A DNA stretch of 56,417 bases from Ectothiorhodospiraceae bacterium (GTDB lineage: Bacteria; Pseudomonadota; Gammaproteobacteria; Nitrococcales; Halorhodospiraceae), in the NCBI GenBank assembly GCA_003552625.1, contig PUNM01000113.1, forward strand, positions 1 through 56,417. Reading direction: 5' to 3'. Under the pieces are notes generated by a model. It ran no database searches. It was not told the DNA's origin and was given only the letters and a program-made list of their open reading frames with translations. A program made the position numbers and the translations under genes. Below, piece by piece: positions 15,525 to 24,177 of this stretch (within the stretch, counting starts at the first letter, position 1; the number at the start of each line of letters is the position of its first letter).

Positions 15525-16355
15525 TTACATATCGCTCAGATGGCGGCCAAGGAACCGCTCCAGGCCGTCGGTGTAAACCTCCCCGCTGACCCGGAAGCCG
15601 GTATTGTGGTCGCCGCGGATGCGCAGCAATTCCGCATCCGCGGGCGCGTTTTCGACGAGCGACTCGGCGTGATGGAACGGCACGATCTCATCGTCCGGGC
15701 TGTGGACAACAAGTGCCGGAACCCGGGCCTCCGCAAGGTAGTCGGCGGTCGCATACTCCAACCGCGTGAGCAACCGAGCCGGGTAGATCGGGTAGAGGTC
15801 GCGGGCAACGTCCCGGGCCGAGGTGAACGTGGACTCCAGAATCAGGGCGGCGGGTTGCACCTCCCGCGCAGCGCTCGCTGCAAGTGCTCCGCCCAGCGAT
15901 CGACCGTGGAAGATCAGCTTATTCGCCGGCACCTCCGCCTCGTCCTGGACCCAGCGGGCGACCGCCCGCGCATCATCGTGCAGCCCGCGCTCGTGGGCCC
16001 GCCCATCGCTGCGGCCGTAACCCCGATAGTCGAAGATCACGACGTCCAGACCCAGGTCCCGAAGGATGTCGATGGTGTCCAGACGGTGGGAGATATTGCC
16101 GGCGTTCCCGTGGAAGAAAACCACTGTAGCCCGCGGATCCTCTGCAGCGATCCACCAGCCGTGCAGGGTAACGTCATCCGTGCTGGGGATGTGCAGCTCG
16201 CGGTACGTCCAGCCGCGGTCACCCGGAGTCGCCTCGAGTTCCCGGCCGGGGACCTCGGGGAGGTGAACCAGTCGTCCCTGGGCCAGGAAGAGCAGCAGGC
16301 CGATGCCGAGGTAGGCGAGCGCACCCGCCGAAAGCAGGCTCAGCAGAAGACGCAC
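15525..16355 (-). CDS. Membrane-anchored alpha/beta hydrolase
   Basis: 276 residues. Residues 1-25 are a hydrophobic anchor (LLLSLLSAGALAYLGIGLLL). The hydrolase fold follows, with the oxyanion segment FFHGNAGNIS, DYRGYGRSDG, the nucleophile elbow GRSLGGA carrying the catalytic Ser, the acid in HSPDDEIVPFHH and the His in RGDHNTGF. It resembles the ABHD13/YfhR-like serine peptidase-esterase group; substrate unknown. The start is the GTG at 16355, with a GGAG site inside the 3' end of the EVE gene 2 bases upstream, so the two are probably coupled in the zapA-6S-fau-EVE unit. Confidence 0.85.
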   Translation of the reverse strand: MRLLLSLLSAGALAYLGIGLLLFLAQGRLVHLPEVPGRELEATPGDRGWTYRELHIPSTDDVTLHGWWIAAEDPRATVVFFHGNAGNISHRLDTIDILRDLGLDVVIFDYRGYGRSDGRAHERGLHDDARAVARWVQDEAEVPANKLIFHGRSLGGALAASAAREVQPAALILESTFTSARDVARDLYPIYPARLLTRLEYATADYLAEARVPALVVHSPDDEIVPFHHAESLVENAPADAELLRIRGDHNTGFRVSGEVYTDGLERFLGRHLSDM

Positions 16356-16357
16356 GA

Positions 16358-16825
16358 CTACTCCGTCTCAGCGAGCCGGCGTATGGTTTCCCACTGCGCT
16401 TCCGTGACCGGGACGATGGAGAGGCGATTGCCCCGCCGCAGCAGCGGGAAACCCTCCAGTTCCGGCGTGGCCTTGAGTTCGTGAAGGGGCACCAATCGCG
16501 GCAGGCGCTCCCGGAAGCGAACATCCACACAGAACCAGCGCGGGCTTTGCGGGTCACTCTTGGCGTCGTAATGGGGATCCTCCGGGTCGAACGCCGTCGG
16601 GTCGGCGTACGGCTCGCTGGCGATCTCCATGACGCCGACGACCCCAGGCGGCTTGGTATTGGAGTGGTAGAAGAAGGCAAGGTCACCAGGCCTCATGTGG
16701 TCCCGGATCATGTTGCGGACCTGGTAGTTGCGCACGCCGTCCCACATGTCCGTGCCCGCCGGCGCTGCCTCCAGGTCGTCGATCCCGAAGACATCCGGCT
16801 CGGACTTCATCAACCAGCGGTTCAT
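16358..16825 (-). CDS. EVE domain protein
   Basis: 155 residues, the whole of which is one EVE domain. The family blocks are WLMKSEPDVFGIDDL at the start, WDGVRNYQVRNMIRDHM near residue 28 and GDLAFFYHSN near residue 47, followed by GVVGVMEIASEPY. EVE domains share the PUA-like fold and are thought to bind modified bases in nucleic acids; human THYN1 is a homologue. The ATG at 16825 overlaps the stop of fau (ATGA), so the genes are translationally coupled. Confidence 0.9.
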   Translation of the reverse strand: MNRWLMKSEPDVFGIDDLEAAPAGTDMWDGVRNYQVRNMIRDHMRPGDLAFFYHSNTKPPGVVGVMEIASEPYADPTAFDPEDPHYDAKSDPQSPRWFCVDVRFRERLPRLVPLHELKATPELEGFPLLRRGNRLSIVPVTEAQWETIRRLAETE

Positions 16826-17433
16826 GCTTGCTCCTGGCTTGCGTCCCGAACCGGCAGCTTGGCATAGCCGCGCTCGGTGATCACGCCTTCGAGCGGCAGG
16901 TCCCAGCTTGCGCCGGGAACGCGGGGCGCCTGCTGGACCGTGAAGGCCAACCCGATCAGGCGCGGGGGCTGCCAGCGACGCCCTTTCCGGTCGGCAAAAG
17001 TGGCGTCGTAGTAGCCACCCCCCATCCCGAGCCGCCGGCCGGCCGCATCGAAGCCCACCAGCGGCAGGAACACCACGTCGAGCTGGCGCCGCAGAGCAGC
17101 TGGCGCCGCCGCCGGATAGGGCTCAGGGACGCCGTAGCGGTTGGGGCGCAGCGCGGTCCCCGGTGCAAATTGGCGAAACTTCAGGCACCGGCTGCCCGGC
17201 CGGATGACCGGCAGGTAGACATCGACACCGGCGCACCAGAGGCTGCGGATCAGCCCCCCCGTCGGCACCTCACCGTCTGCGTCCAGATAGCAGGCTACGC
17301 GTCGGGCACGAAGTTGAAGCACGCAGGCCAGGGCTTCGCGCCGTATCCGGTCTCCCGCGGTGCGTCGCCAGGAGGCCGGCAAGCTGCGTCGCTGCCTGCG
17401 AAGATCGCGTCGAAGGGAGCGCTTGACGTCCAA
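16822..17433 (-). CDS. fau: 5-formyltetrahydrofolate cyclo-ligase
   Basis: 203 residues. The N-terminus KRSLRRDLRRQRRSL is the usual basic helix; the ATP/substrate region is LPLVGFDAAGRRLGMGGGYYDATF, containing the hallmark GMGGGYYD loop, and the end has VPGASWDLPLEGVITE. It converts 5-formyl-THF to 5,10-methenyl-THF with ATP and so links to one-carbon folate metabolism. The start appears to be a TTG at 17433, since no in-frame ATG fits the conserved N-terminus. It lies directly downstream of 6S RNA on the same strand, the classical gammaproteobacterial ssrS-ygfA arrangement, so it may be cotranscribed with it. Confidence 0.9.
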   Translation of the reverse strand: MDVKRSLRRDLRRQRRSLPASWRRTAGDRIRREALACVLQLRARRVACYLDADGEVPTGGLIRSLWCAGVDVYLPVIRPGSRCLKFRQFAPGTALRPNRYGVPEPYPAAAPAALRRQLDVVFLPLVGFDAAGRRLGMGGGYYDATFADRKGRRWQPPRLIGLAFTVQQAPRVPGASWDLPLEGVITERGYAKLPVRDASQEQA

Positions 17434-17466
17434 AGGGTGCGGTCCAGAAGGGGAGCGTTAAAGACG

Positions 17467-17657
17467 GGGACATCCCCCGCATGTGCCGTACAGGCCTGCC
17501 CTTGAACCCTACGGTTCAGGTAGGGACGGGGGGAACTGCCTTAGGCTTTCCGCCCACGGCGGACATGCTCACCGGACAGCTCACGGCCCGGTCCCTTGGG
17601 CATTGCTCTGAGGCTCAAGATAACTCGGCCTGCGATCGGTCACCGCAGGGGATGCCT
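17467..17657 (-). ncRNA. ssrS: 6S RNA
   Basis: The region between zapA and fau matches 6S RNA in position and sequence. Read on the minus strand, it contains GGTGAGCATGTCCGCC and GCGGAAAGCCTAAGGCAGT, corresponding to GGTGAGCATG and AGAAGCCTTAAAACTG of the E. coli RNA, then CCTGAACCGTAGGGTTCAAG, matching the 3' hairpin. The 5' end near 17657 (GCATCCCCTGCGGTG) can pair with the 3' end near 17467 (CACATGCGGGGGATGTC) to close the long stem. 6S RNA mimics an open promoter and binds sigma-70 RNA polymerase in stationary phase. Ends are estimated to within about 5 bases. Confidence 0.92.
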
Positions 17658-17696
17658 TGCACGCATGATCGCCCACCAAGCCGCACCGCGCAAGGC

Positions 17697-17984
17697 TCAA
17701 GAGCCATCCACCGCCTCGGCGATGCGGGCATCAAGCCGCGCCAGACGCTGACGGACATCCGCAAGCTGTTCGTTCTCCGCCTGTGCAGCCAGGAGTTCGT
17801 GCGCAATGTTCAGGGCAGCCATGACGGCCACCCGATCCGTACCAACCACCTTGCCGCTGTTACGGATCTCACGCATCTTGCGGTCCACATAGTCGGCGGA
17901 CTGCAACAGTTCGTTGCGCGCCTCCTCGGGACACGCCACCGTGAAGTCCTGATCCAGGATCCGTACTTTGACCGCCTCGGTCAT
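17697..17984 (-). CDS. zapA: Cell division protein ZapA
   Basis: 95 residues. The N-terminal strand VKVRILDQDFTVACPEE and the following helix with ELLQSADYVDRKMREIR, then DRVAVMAALNIAHELL, are the ZapA signature; a coiled-coil C-terminus completes the domain. ZapA binds and bundles FtsZ filaments at the division ring. The ATG at 17984 follows the stop of the ZapB-like gene by 3 bases, giving an operon of coiled-coil protein, ZapA and then 6S RNA, as in related gammaproteobacteria. Confidence 0.95.
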   Translation of the reverse strand: MTEAVKVRILDQDFTVACPEEARNELLQSADYVDRKMREIRNSGKVVGTDRVAVMAALNIAHELLAAQAENEQLADVRQRLARLDARIAEAVDGS

Positions 17985-17987
17985 GCG

Positions 17988-18200
17988 CTACTGCTCCATA
18001 GCCTTTAGACGGCTAATCATGGACTCGATCTGGGAACGGGCCATCTCGTTTTTCTCCTGCAACGACGCCCGATCGGCCTGAAGCTGCTCTTGCGCTTCGC
18101 GAAGTACACGATTCTCCTCGCGCAGGCGCTCGCACAGATGGACCAGCCGCTCTACGCGCTGCTCAAGCCTAACCAGTTCTTCGACCGAGTAATCAGACAC
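17988..18200 (-). CDS. TIGR02449-type short coiled-coil protein (ZapB-like)
   Basis: 70 residues forming one continuous amphipathic coiled coil, with heptads visible in VRLEQRVERLVHLCERLREEN and LQEKNEMARSQIESMISRLKAME. The family is known by its position directly upstream of zapA, and a ZapB-like role in organising the Z-ring is inferred from that. The start is the GTG at 18200, with GGAGGTGA about 6 bases upstream. Confidence 0.85.
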   Translation of the reverse strand: MSDYSVEELVRLEQRVERLVHLCERLREENRVLREAQEQLQADRASLQEKNEMARSQIESMISRLKAMEQ

Positions 18201-18307
18201 TTGGAGTCACCTCCGCTTATCGCCGACTATAGACCGCCGGTAGGGCACGGTCAATCGGCTGCGCCCCTGTTAGGATGAATGCTCAGCAGCCTGCCAAGAG
18301 GAGCGTC

Positions 18308-18862
18308 ATGGCGAGCGGAGAACGATACGAGGGCGTCGCCGAGGTACTCGACGCAGTCGGCACCGCGGTGGGAGCGGCCGAGGCGCACGGCATGCTTACC
18401 GGCATGCTTACCGGCCAGGAAGAGACCAGCCAGGCCCGCTGGATTGCGGAGGTCCTGGCCGACACGCAACCGCGCGGCGAAGAGGCCCGTGCCTGCCTGG
18501 AGACCCTCGCTCTTCTCTATGACGAGACCGCCTCCGAGCTGGCCGATGACGCCATGGGTTTCTCGCCGCTGGTGCCTTCCGAGGACCAGCCGCTGCCCGA
18601 CCGCGCCCGGGCCATCGCGGCCTGGTGCGGCGGTTTCCTCTTTGGGCTCGGACGCACCGAGCCCGGCTCCGATGCGCAGCTGCCCGCCGAGGTTCGCGAG
18701 TTTCTCAACGACGCAGCGGAGATCTCCCGGGTCGCCGCGGAGCCGGCGGACGATGAGGACGACGAAGGCGCCTATACGGAACTCGTCGAGTACATCCGTG
18801 TCGGGGTGCTGCTCTGCCGCGAGCACATGGGACACCCTCTGCAGCACTCGGAGCACTCATGA
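18308..18862 (+). CDS. ygfB: YecA/YgfB family protein (UPF0149)
   Basis: 184 residues. Family motifs are EAHGMLTGMLTGQEE near residue 30, the FLFGLG segment (CGGFLFGLGRTE) mid-protein, and AEISRVAAEPADDEDDEGAYTELVEYIRVGVLL near the C-terminus. YgfB-type proteins are helical; in Pseudomonas, YgfB has been linked to control of ampDh3 and beta-lactam resistance. I chose the ATG at 18308, with GAGGAG upstream, over the ATG at 18275, which has no site. A perfect 12-base tandem duplication at 18389-18412 encodes MLTG twice. It overlaps pepP by ATGA. Confidence 0.9.
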   Translation: MASGERYEGVAEVLDAVGTAVGAAEAHGMLTGMLTGQEETSQARWIAEVLADTQPRGEEARACLETLALLYDETASELADDAMGFSPLVPSEDQPLPDRARAIAAWCGGFLFGLGRTEPGSDAQLPAEVREFLNDAAEISRVAAEPADDEDDEGAYTELVEYIRVGVLLCREHMGHPLQHSEHS

Positions 18863-20208
18863 GCGAACCCATGGACCCCATCCGCTCCGCCGCGCTGCGT
18901 CGTCAGCGTCTTGCCGAGCGGATCGGCGAGGACGCCGCGCTGGTCGTGCCGGCCGCACGGGAGCAGCCACGCAACCGGGACGTGGAACACCCCTTCCGGC
19001 AGGACAGTGACTTTTCCTACCTCACCGGCTTTCCAGAGCCCGACGCGGTGGCCGTGCTGACACCGGGCCGTGAAGAGGGCACCTTCACCCTCTTTGTCCG
19101 TGACCGGGCGCCGTCCGCGGAGCAATGGTCGGGTCGCCGCGTGGGCCCGCAGGGAGCGCGCGAGGTCTACGGGGCCGATGAGGCGTGGCCGATCGAAGCA
19201 CTCGACGAACAGCTGCCTCAGCTACTGGTCAATCGGGACCGGTTGATCGCTCCGCTCGGGCGCGACGAGCGCTGGGATCACCGGTTGCTGACCTGGCTTC
19301 AGGCAGCCCGTCGCGCCGCCCGGGGACGCGAAAGGGCGCCGCAGCGGATCGATCTGCTCGACGACAATCTCCACGAGCAGCGCCTGATCAAACAACCCGA
19401 CGAGTTGGAGGCCATGCACCGCGCGGCCGGCATCTCCGTCGCTGCTCACCGTCGTGCCATGCAGGCGGTCCAGCCGGGGATGCGCGAATACACGCTGGCC
19501 GCCGAGCTCATCGGCATCTTCCACCGCCACGGTGCGGAGCCCGCCTACCCGAGCATCGTCGCCGGTGGGGCAAACGCCTGCGTACTCCACTACGTCACGA
19601 ACCGCGACGAACTGCAGGACGGCGATCTGGTCCTGATCGATGCGGGCGCCGAGGCCGAGGGATACGCTGCCGACATCACACGGACCTTCCCGGTCAACGG
19701 CACTTTCACCGGGGAGCAGCGGGCCGTCTACGACATCGCGCTGGCGGCACAGAAGGCCGCCATTGACGAAGTCCGGGCGGGCAGGGACTTTGATTCGTTC
19801 CACCAGGCGGCCACCCGCATCCTCACGGAAGGGATGATCGAGCTCGGCTGGCTCGAGGGCGAGCGGGATTCGCTCATCGAGCAGGGTGCGCACCGGCGCT
19901 TCTTCCCCCACCGCACCGGGCACTGGTTGGGGGCGGACGTCCACGACGTCGGCCGCTATGCCGTCGGCGGTCAGTGGCGCACGCTGGAGCCGGGCATGGT
20001 GGTCACCGTAGAGCCCGGACTCTACTGCCCACCGCAAAGCGAAGGCGTGGACAGCCGCTGGCACGGGATCGGCGTACGCATCGAAGACGACGTGGTGGTC
20101 GAGCAGGAAGGACCGAGGGTGCTCACGGACGCCGTTCCCAAGGAAGCGGATGAGATCGAGGCCATGATCGCCGCCGTTCACAGCGCTTATTACGAGGACT
20201 CGGACTAG
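18859..20208 (+). CDS. pepP: Xaa-Pro aminopeptidase P
   Basis: 449 residues. An N-terminal creatinase-like domain (RQDSDFSYLTGFPEPDAV) precedes the pita-bread metallopeptidase core from about residue 175. Two-metal ligands are visible: Asp in LIDAGAEAEGYAADITRTFPVNG (two Asp), His in FFPHRTGHWLGADVHDVG, Glu in VTVEPGLYC and Glu in GVRIEDDV. It removes N-terminal residues preceding proline. The ATG overlaps the ygfB stop, and ubiH follows 3 bases after its stop, preserving the ygfB-pepP-ubiH order known from E. coli. Confidence 0.95.
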   Translation: MSEPMDPIRSAALRRQRLAERIGEDAALVVPAAREQPRNRDVEHPFRQDSDFSYLTGFPEPDAVAVLTPGREEGTFTLFVRDRAPSAEQWSGRRVGPQGAREVYGADEAWPIEALDEQLPQLLVNRDRLIAPLGRDERWDHRLLTWLQAARRAARGRERAPQRIDLLDDNLHEQRLIKQPDELEAMHRAAGISVAAHRRAMQAVQPGMREYTLAAELIGIFHRHGAEPAYPSIVAGGANACVLHYVTNRDELQDGDLVLIDAGAEAEGYAADITRTFPVNGTFTGEQRAVYDIALAAQKAAIDEVRAGRDFDSFHQAATRILTEGMIELGWLEGERDSLIEQGAHRRFFPHRTGHWLGADVHDVGRYAVGGQWRTLEPGMVVTVEPGLYCPPQSEGVDSRWHGIGVRIEDDVVVEQEGPRVLTDAVPKEADEIEAMIAAVHSAYYEDSD

Positions 20209-20211
20209 ATC

Positions 20212-21429
20212 GTGTCGGCCCGCGAGTACGACGTCATTATTGCCGGAGGCGGCCTGGTCGGCGGGGCGCTTGCGTGCGGACTGGCCCACGTGGGGGCCCG
20301 CGTCGCCGTGATCGAGGCCATCCCACCGAGCCACGCGGAGCAACCCAGCTTCGATGAGCGAACCACTGCGCTGGCGCCTTCTACACGCAATATCTTTACA
20401 GCGTGGGGACTGTGGAGCGATCTGGCAGGAGCCATCACCCCCATCCGCCATATCCACTGCTCGGAGCAAGGGGTTCTCGGCTGCACCCATCTCGACGCGG
20501 AAGCCGAAGGCACCGACGCCTTGGGCTGGCTGGCCCCCAACCGGGCCCTTGGCGCCACCTTGAACCGCCGGCTTGCAGCGACCGCGGGCGCGGACGTCTA
20601 TACACCCGCGGAACTCACCAGCCTGGAGAGGCGCGCCCAAAACATCACGGTCACGGCTAGTGGAGCGCAAGGCGAACACCTGCTGCGCGGCAGCCTCCTC
20701 GTGGCCGCCGATGGCGCGCGCTCGCGCACCCGTGACATGGCGGGCTTCTCTGTGGCCATGCAGGACTACCGGCAGAGCGCAGTCATTACCAATGTCACGC
20801 CGTCGCGCCACCACGACGGCTGGGCCTACGAGCGCTTCACCCGCAGCGGTCCCATGGCGGTACTGCCCATCAGCGAGGGACACTCGACCGTCGTCTGGTC
20901 GCTATCCCACACGGCTGCTGCAGAACGTGCCAGCGAGCCGGACGAGGTCTTCCTGGCACAGATGCAGAAGGCCTTTGGCTACCGGCTGGGCCGCCTGAAG
21001 GAATGCACCCAACGCCACGTCTATCCGCTTCATGGAGTCCACGCGCCTCGCCTGGCCGGCGAGCGGGTGGCCCTTGCAGGCAACGCGGCCCACGCGCTTC
21101 ACCCGGTGGCGGGCCAGGGCCTGAACCTCTCCCTGCGGGACGCCGCTGAACTCGTCGAGATCGTCCACAGCGCGTTGAGCGCGGGCGAGGACCCCGGCGC
21201 AGAACCGGCGCTGGCCCGTTACAGCCAGCGCCGGCGCGCGGATATCGAGCGCACGCGCGCCTTTACCAACAGCCTGCTGCGGGGCTTTGCGATACCCGGG
21301 CGCTTTCCGCGCGCCGTCCGCGGTGGCGCACTGTTCACACTCAGCCGCTGCGGCCCGGCGCGCCGGGCCTTCATCCGCCTGGCTGCGGGTGAAATGGCGC
21401 CGGTGCCGAAAGCCGCTTGCCAAAAATAA
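20212..21429 (+). CDS. ubiH: 2-octaprenyl-6-methoxyphenol hydroxylase UbiH
   Basis: 405 residues. A flavin monooxygenase of the UbiH/COQ6 family: FAD loop VIIAGGGLVGGALA at the N-terminus, the DERTTALAPSTRNIF segment, the DG motif VAADGARSRTRD near residue 165, and GNAAHALHPVAGQGLNLSLRDA near residue 280. It hydroxylates the ubiquinone ring. It is assigned as ubiH rather than ubiI because of its position after pepP. A ubiI/visC gene usually follows in this cluster but here an iron transporter takes its place. GTG start at 20212. A Fur-like box overlaps its stop codon. Confidence 0.85.
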   Translation: MSAREYDVIIAGGGLVGGALACGLAHVGARVAVIEAIPPSHAEQPSFDERTTALAPSTRNIFTAWGLWSDLAGAITPIRHIHCSEQGVLGCTHLDAEAEGTDALGWLAPNRALGATLNRRLAATAGADVYTPAELTSLERRAQNITVTASGAQGEHLLRGSLLVAADGARSRTRDMAGFSVAMQDYRQSAVITNVTPSRHHDGWAYERFTRSGPMAVLPISEGHSTVVWSLSHTAAAERASEPDEVFLAQMQKAFGYRLGRLKECTQRHVYPLHGVHAPRLAGERVALAGNAAHALHPVAGQGLNLSLRDAAELVEIVHSALSAGEDPGAEPALARYSQRRRADIERTRAFTNSLLRGFAIPGRFPRAVRGGALFTLSRCGPARRAFIRLAAGEMAPVPKAACQK

Positions 21430-21444
21430 ACAAGAATCATTATC
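21426..21444 (+). promoter_or_regulatory. Fur-box-like sequence upstream of fbpA
   Basis: The right half AATCATTATC (21435-21444) matches the last ten bases of the 19-base Fur consensus exactly; the left half matches 3 of 9, giving 13 of 19. It starts at the ubiH stop codon and lies 37 bases before the fbpA ATG. It fits iron-repressed control of the transporter, and is AT-rich against a GC-rich background. Confidence 0.7.
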
Positions 21445-21480
21445 ATCCCGGCTGTACGATTACGAATACGAGGGAGCGCC

Positions 21481-22488
21481 ATGAGCCGCCGAACACCGAT
21501 CATCATTGCGGCACTTGCCGGGGCCGTCGCCATCACCGGCTGCGATACCGGCGATGACGAACTGACCGTCTACTCCGCCCGTCAGGATCACTTGATCAAG
21601 CCGATTCTGGAGCGCTTCATGGAGGAGACCGGCACCCCGGTCCGGTTCGTCACCGATGATGCCGGGCCGCTGATGGAGCGCCTGAAGGCGGAGGGAGAAC
21701 GCACTCCGGCGGATATGCTGCTTACGGTGGACGCTGGCAACCTCCACCAAGCGACGGAGAACGACCTGCTCGCCGAGGTGGACTCGGAGACGCTGCGTGA
21801 GCGCATCCCGGAGCATCTGCGCGACCCGGAGGACCGCTGGTTCGGGCTCTCCGTGCGCGCCCGCCCGATCATGTACAGCCCGGAGCGCGTCGATCCCGAA
21901 GAGCTCGATACTTACGCCGGGCTGGCCGACGAGAAGTGGGAAGGCCGCCTGTGCGTGCGCACCTCGCAGCAGGTCTATAACCAGTCCCTGGTCGCCATGC
22001 TGCTCCACCACCACGGCGAGGAGGAAACCACACGCATCGTCGAGGGGTGGGTCGATAACCTGGCAACCTCGCCTTTCTCCAACGACACCTCCGTGCTCGA
22101 GGCCATCGAGGCCGGACAGTGCGATGTGGGCATCACCAACACTTACTACCTCGGACGGCTGCTCCGCGACGATCCCGATTTCCCAGTGGAGGTCTTCTGG
22201 CCGGACCAGGACGGTCATGGTGCCCACGTGAACGTCTCGGGGGCGGGGATCACGCGCCACGCCTCCAACCCGGAGGCGGCGCGGGAGTTGCTCGAGTGGC
22301 TGGCCAGCGACTCGGCCCAGGAGCAGTTCGCCGCTCTCAATCTCGAGTATCCGGCGGTTGAAGGAGTGGAGTGGGACCCTATCGTGCAAGAGTGGGGCGA
22401 GTTCAAGCCGGACACCATCAACGTCAGTGAGGCGGGGCGCCTGCAGCGTCAGGCGACGATGCTCATGGACCGGGCGGGTTACCGCTAA
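21481..22488 (+). CDS. fbpA: Ferric iron ABC transporter substrate-binding lipoprotein (FbpA-like)
   Basis: 335 residues. A lipoprotein signal with lipobox ending at Cys21 (AITGC) is followed by a class II periplasmic binding fold: ELTVYSARQDHLIKPILERF, TPADMLLTVDAGNLHQ, WFGLSVRARPIMYSPERV, WEGRLCVRTSQQVYNQSLVA, and IEAGQCDVGITNTYYLGRLL. The Tyr pair in ITNTYYLG and the early YSAR motif are typical iron ligands in FbpA/FutA proteins. It brings ferric iron to the FbpB permease encoded 3 bases downstream. It lies behind a Fur-like box. Confidence 0.9.
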   Translation: MSRRTPIIIAALAGAVAITGCDTGDDELTVYSARQDHLIKPILERFMEETGTPVRFVTDDAGPLMERLKAEGERTPADMLLTVDAGNLHQATENDLLAEVDSETLRERIPEHLRDPEDRWFGLSVRARPIMYSPERVDPEELDTYAGLADEKWEGRLCVRTSQQVYNQSLVAMLLHHHGEEETTRIVEGWVDNLATSPFSNDTSVLEAIEAGQCDVGITNTYYLGRLLRDDPDFPVEVFWPDQDGHGAHVNVSGAGITRHASNPEAARELLEWLASDSAQEQFAALNLEYPAVEGVEWDPIVQEWGEFKPDTINVSEAGRLQRQATMLMDRAGYR

Positions 22489-22491
22489 ACC

Positions 22492-24144
22492 GTGGGAACG
22501 GCGGCCGCGCGACTGCGCTACACGCTCCGCCTGCGCCGCCTCTGGCAGCGCATCGGCCCCTGGCGCGTACTCGCCGTAGGCGCCGGTGCGCTGCTCTTCA
22601 CTCCGATCCTGGTCACGCTGCTCGCCTGGCTGAACCCGGATCACGAGGTCTGGCGCCACCTGGCTGAGACCCTCCTGCCGGAGATTCTGCGCAATACCGC
22701 GATCCTGATCTTCGGCGTCGGCAGTGCCGTACTCGTCATCGGGGTCGGGCTGGCCTGGCTAACCGCCGTGTGTGAATTCCCCGGTCGGCGGTTCTTCGAT
22801 TGGGCCCTGATGCTGCCTCTAGCCGTACCGGCCTACGTCCTGGCGTTCGTCTTCGTCGGTTTTTTTGAGTACGCCGGCCCGCTCCAGACCGCACTCCGGG
22901 ACCTGTTCGGCAGTGATTTCCAGCTGCCCTCGGTGCGTTCGGCTCCCGGGGTCGTACTGGTCATGGCGCTGGTCTTCTACCCCTACGTCTACATGCTCAC
23001 CCGCTCGGCCTTTCTCTCCCAGGGGCGCGCACCGCTCGAGGCCGCACGTATCCAAGGCCTCTCCCCGTGGGCGGCGTTCTTCCGGGTGGCCATCCCCATG
23101 GCGCGGCCGGCGATCGCGGCGGGGACAGCGCTCGCGCTGATGGAGACTCTCGCCGACTTCGGTGCGGTGGCCATATTCAACTTCGAGACATTCACCACGG
23201 CGATCTATCGCGCTTGGTTCGGTTTCTACAGCATCAATGCAGCTGCCCAGCTGGCGGCGATCCTGCTGCTGATCATTCTCAGCGGACTGTGGCTGGAGCG
23301 CCGCGCTCGGGGTCGCGCCCGCTTCTCCCAGGGCAGCACCCAGCGGCTGGAACGAATCCAGCTGCGCGGCTGGCGGCGCTGGGCGGCAACCGGCGCTGCT
23401 TCCACAGTGCTCGGGCTCGGCTTCGTGCTTCCGCTCATCCAGCTGGCGGTATGGGCCTCGGGCCGGCTGGAGGACCTCAATGCCACCTACCTCGGCCTTA
23501 TCCAGAACACGCTGACGCTGGGGATTGCCGCTGCCGTCATCACGGTCGCCCTGGCCTTGCTGCTCGCCTACGCACGCCGGGTCCAGCCGGATCGCCTGAC
23601 GCAGAATGCGGTCACCGCGGCTACGCTCGGTTACGCGCTGCCAGGCGCTGTTCTCGCCGTCGGCATCATGCTCGCGCTCACTTGGCTCGACCACCTGCTC
23701 GCCGCCGCCATTGCGCCCTGGGGCGGGTTGGGGACCACGTTCCTGGCTGGCAGCATCGTGGCCCTGCTGCTTGCCTACGTCGTGCGCTTCATGGCGGTCG
23801 CCTACGGGGCCGTGGACAGCAGCCTGGAGCGGATCCGCCCGGTCCTCCGGGATGCAGCGCGGAGCCTCGGGGCCGGGGATCGCGAGGTCATCCGGCGCGT
23901 CTACATCCCTATCGTGACACCGGGCTTGCTGACGGCATTGCTGCTCGTTGGCGTCGATGTCATGAAGGAAATGCCGGCGACCCTTCTCCTCCGGCCGTTC
24001 GGCTGGGACACGCTGGCCGTTCGGATCTTCGAGTTCACCACCGAGGGCGTCTGGGATCGTGCCGCCGTTCCCGCGCTGACCCTGGTGGCGGTCGGCCTGG
24101 CACCCGTGGTATTGCTGGTACGTGGATCCGCGAAGGCGCACTGA
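22492..24144 (+). CDS. fbpB: Ferric iron ABC transporter permease (FbpB-like)
   Basis: 550 residues, with two fused MetI-type permease halves of about six helices each. The two ATPase-contact loops are visible: EAARIQGLSPWAAFFRVAIPMARPAI near residue 180 and DAARSLGAGDREVIRRVYIPIVTPG near residue 455. This two-halved layout is the FbpB/SfuB family for ferric iron. The GTG at 22492 follows fbpA by 3 bases. The usual ATPase (FbpC) gene is not next to it; the gcv operon follows, so the ATPase must be encoded elsewhere or shared. Confidence 0.9.
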   Translation: MGTAAARLRYTLRLRRLWQRIGPWRVLAVGAGALLFTPILVTLLAWLNPDHEVWRHLAETLLPEILRNTAILIFGVGSAVLVIGVGLAWLTAVCEFPGRRFFDWALMLPLAVPAYVLAFVFVGFFEYAGPLQTALRDLFGSDFQLPSVRSAPGVVLVMALVFYPYVYMLTRSAFLSQGRAPLEAARIQGLSPWAAFFRVAIPMARPAIAAGTALALMETLADFGAVAIFNFETFTTAIYRAWFGFYSINAAAQLAAILLLIILSGLWLERRARGRARFSQGSTQRLERIQLRGWRRWAATGAASTVLGLGFVLPLIQLAVWASGRLEDLNATYLGLIQNTLTLGIAAAVITVALALLLAYARRVQPDRLTQNAVTAATLGYALPGAVLAVGIMLALTWLDHLLAAAIAPWGGLGTTFLAGSIVALLLAYVVRFMAVAYGAVDSSLERIRPVLRDAARSLGAGDREVIRRVYIPIVTPGLLTALLLVGVDVMKEMPATLLLRPFGWDTLAVRIFEFTTEGVWDRAAVPALTLVAVGLAPVVLLVRGSAKAH

Positions 24145-24177
24145 GCCGGGCGCAGGGTCCACCAACCGGGGCCGTGT

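Noticed and set aside
19222-20883. Minus-strand ORF of 553 codons opposite pepP and ubiH
   Set aside because: It spans two well-supported genes on the other strand and has no recognisable domain.
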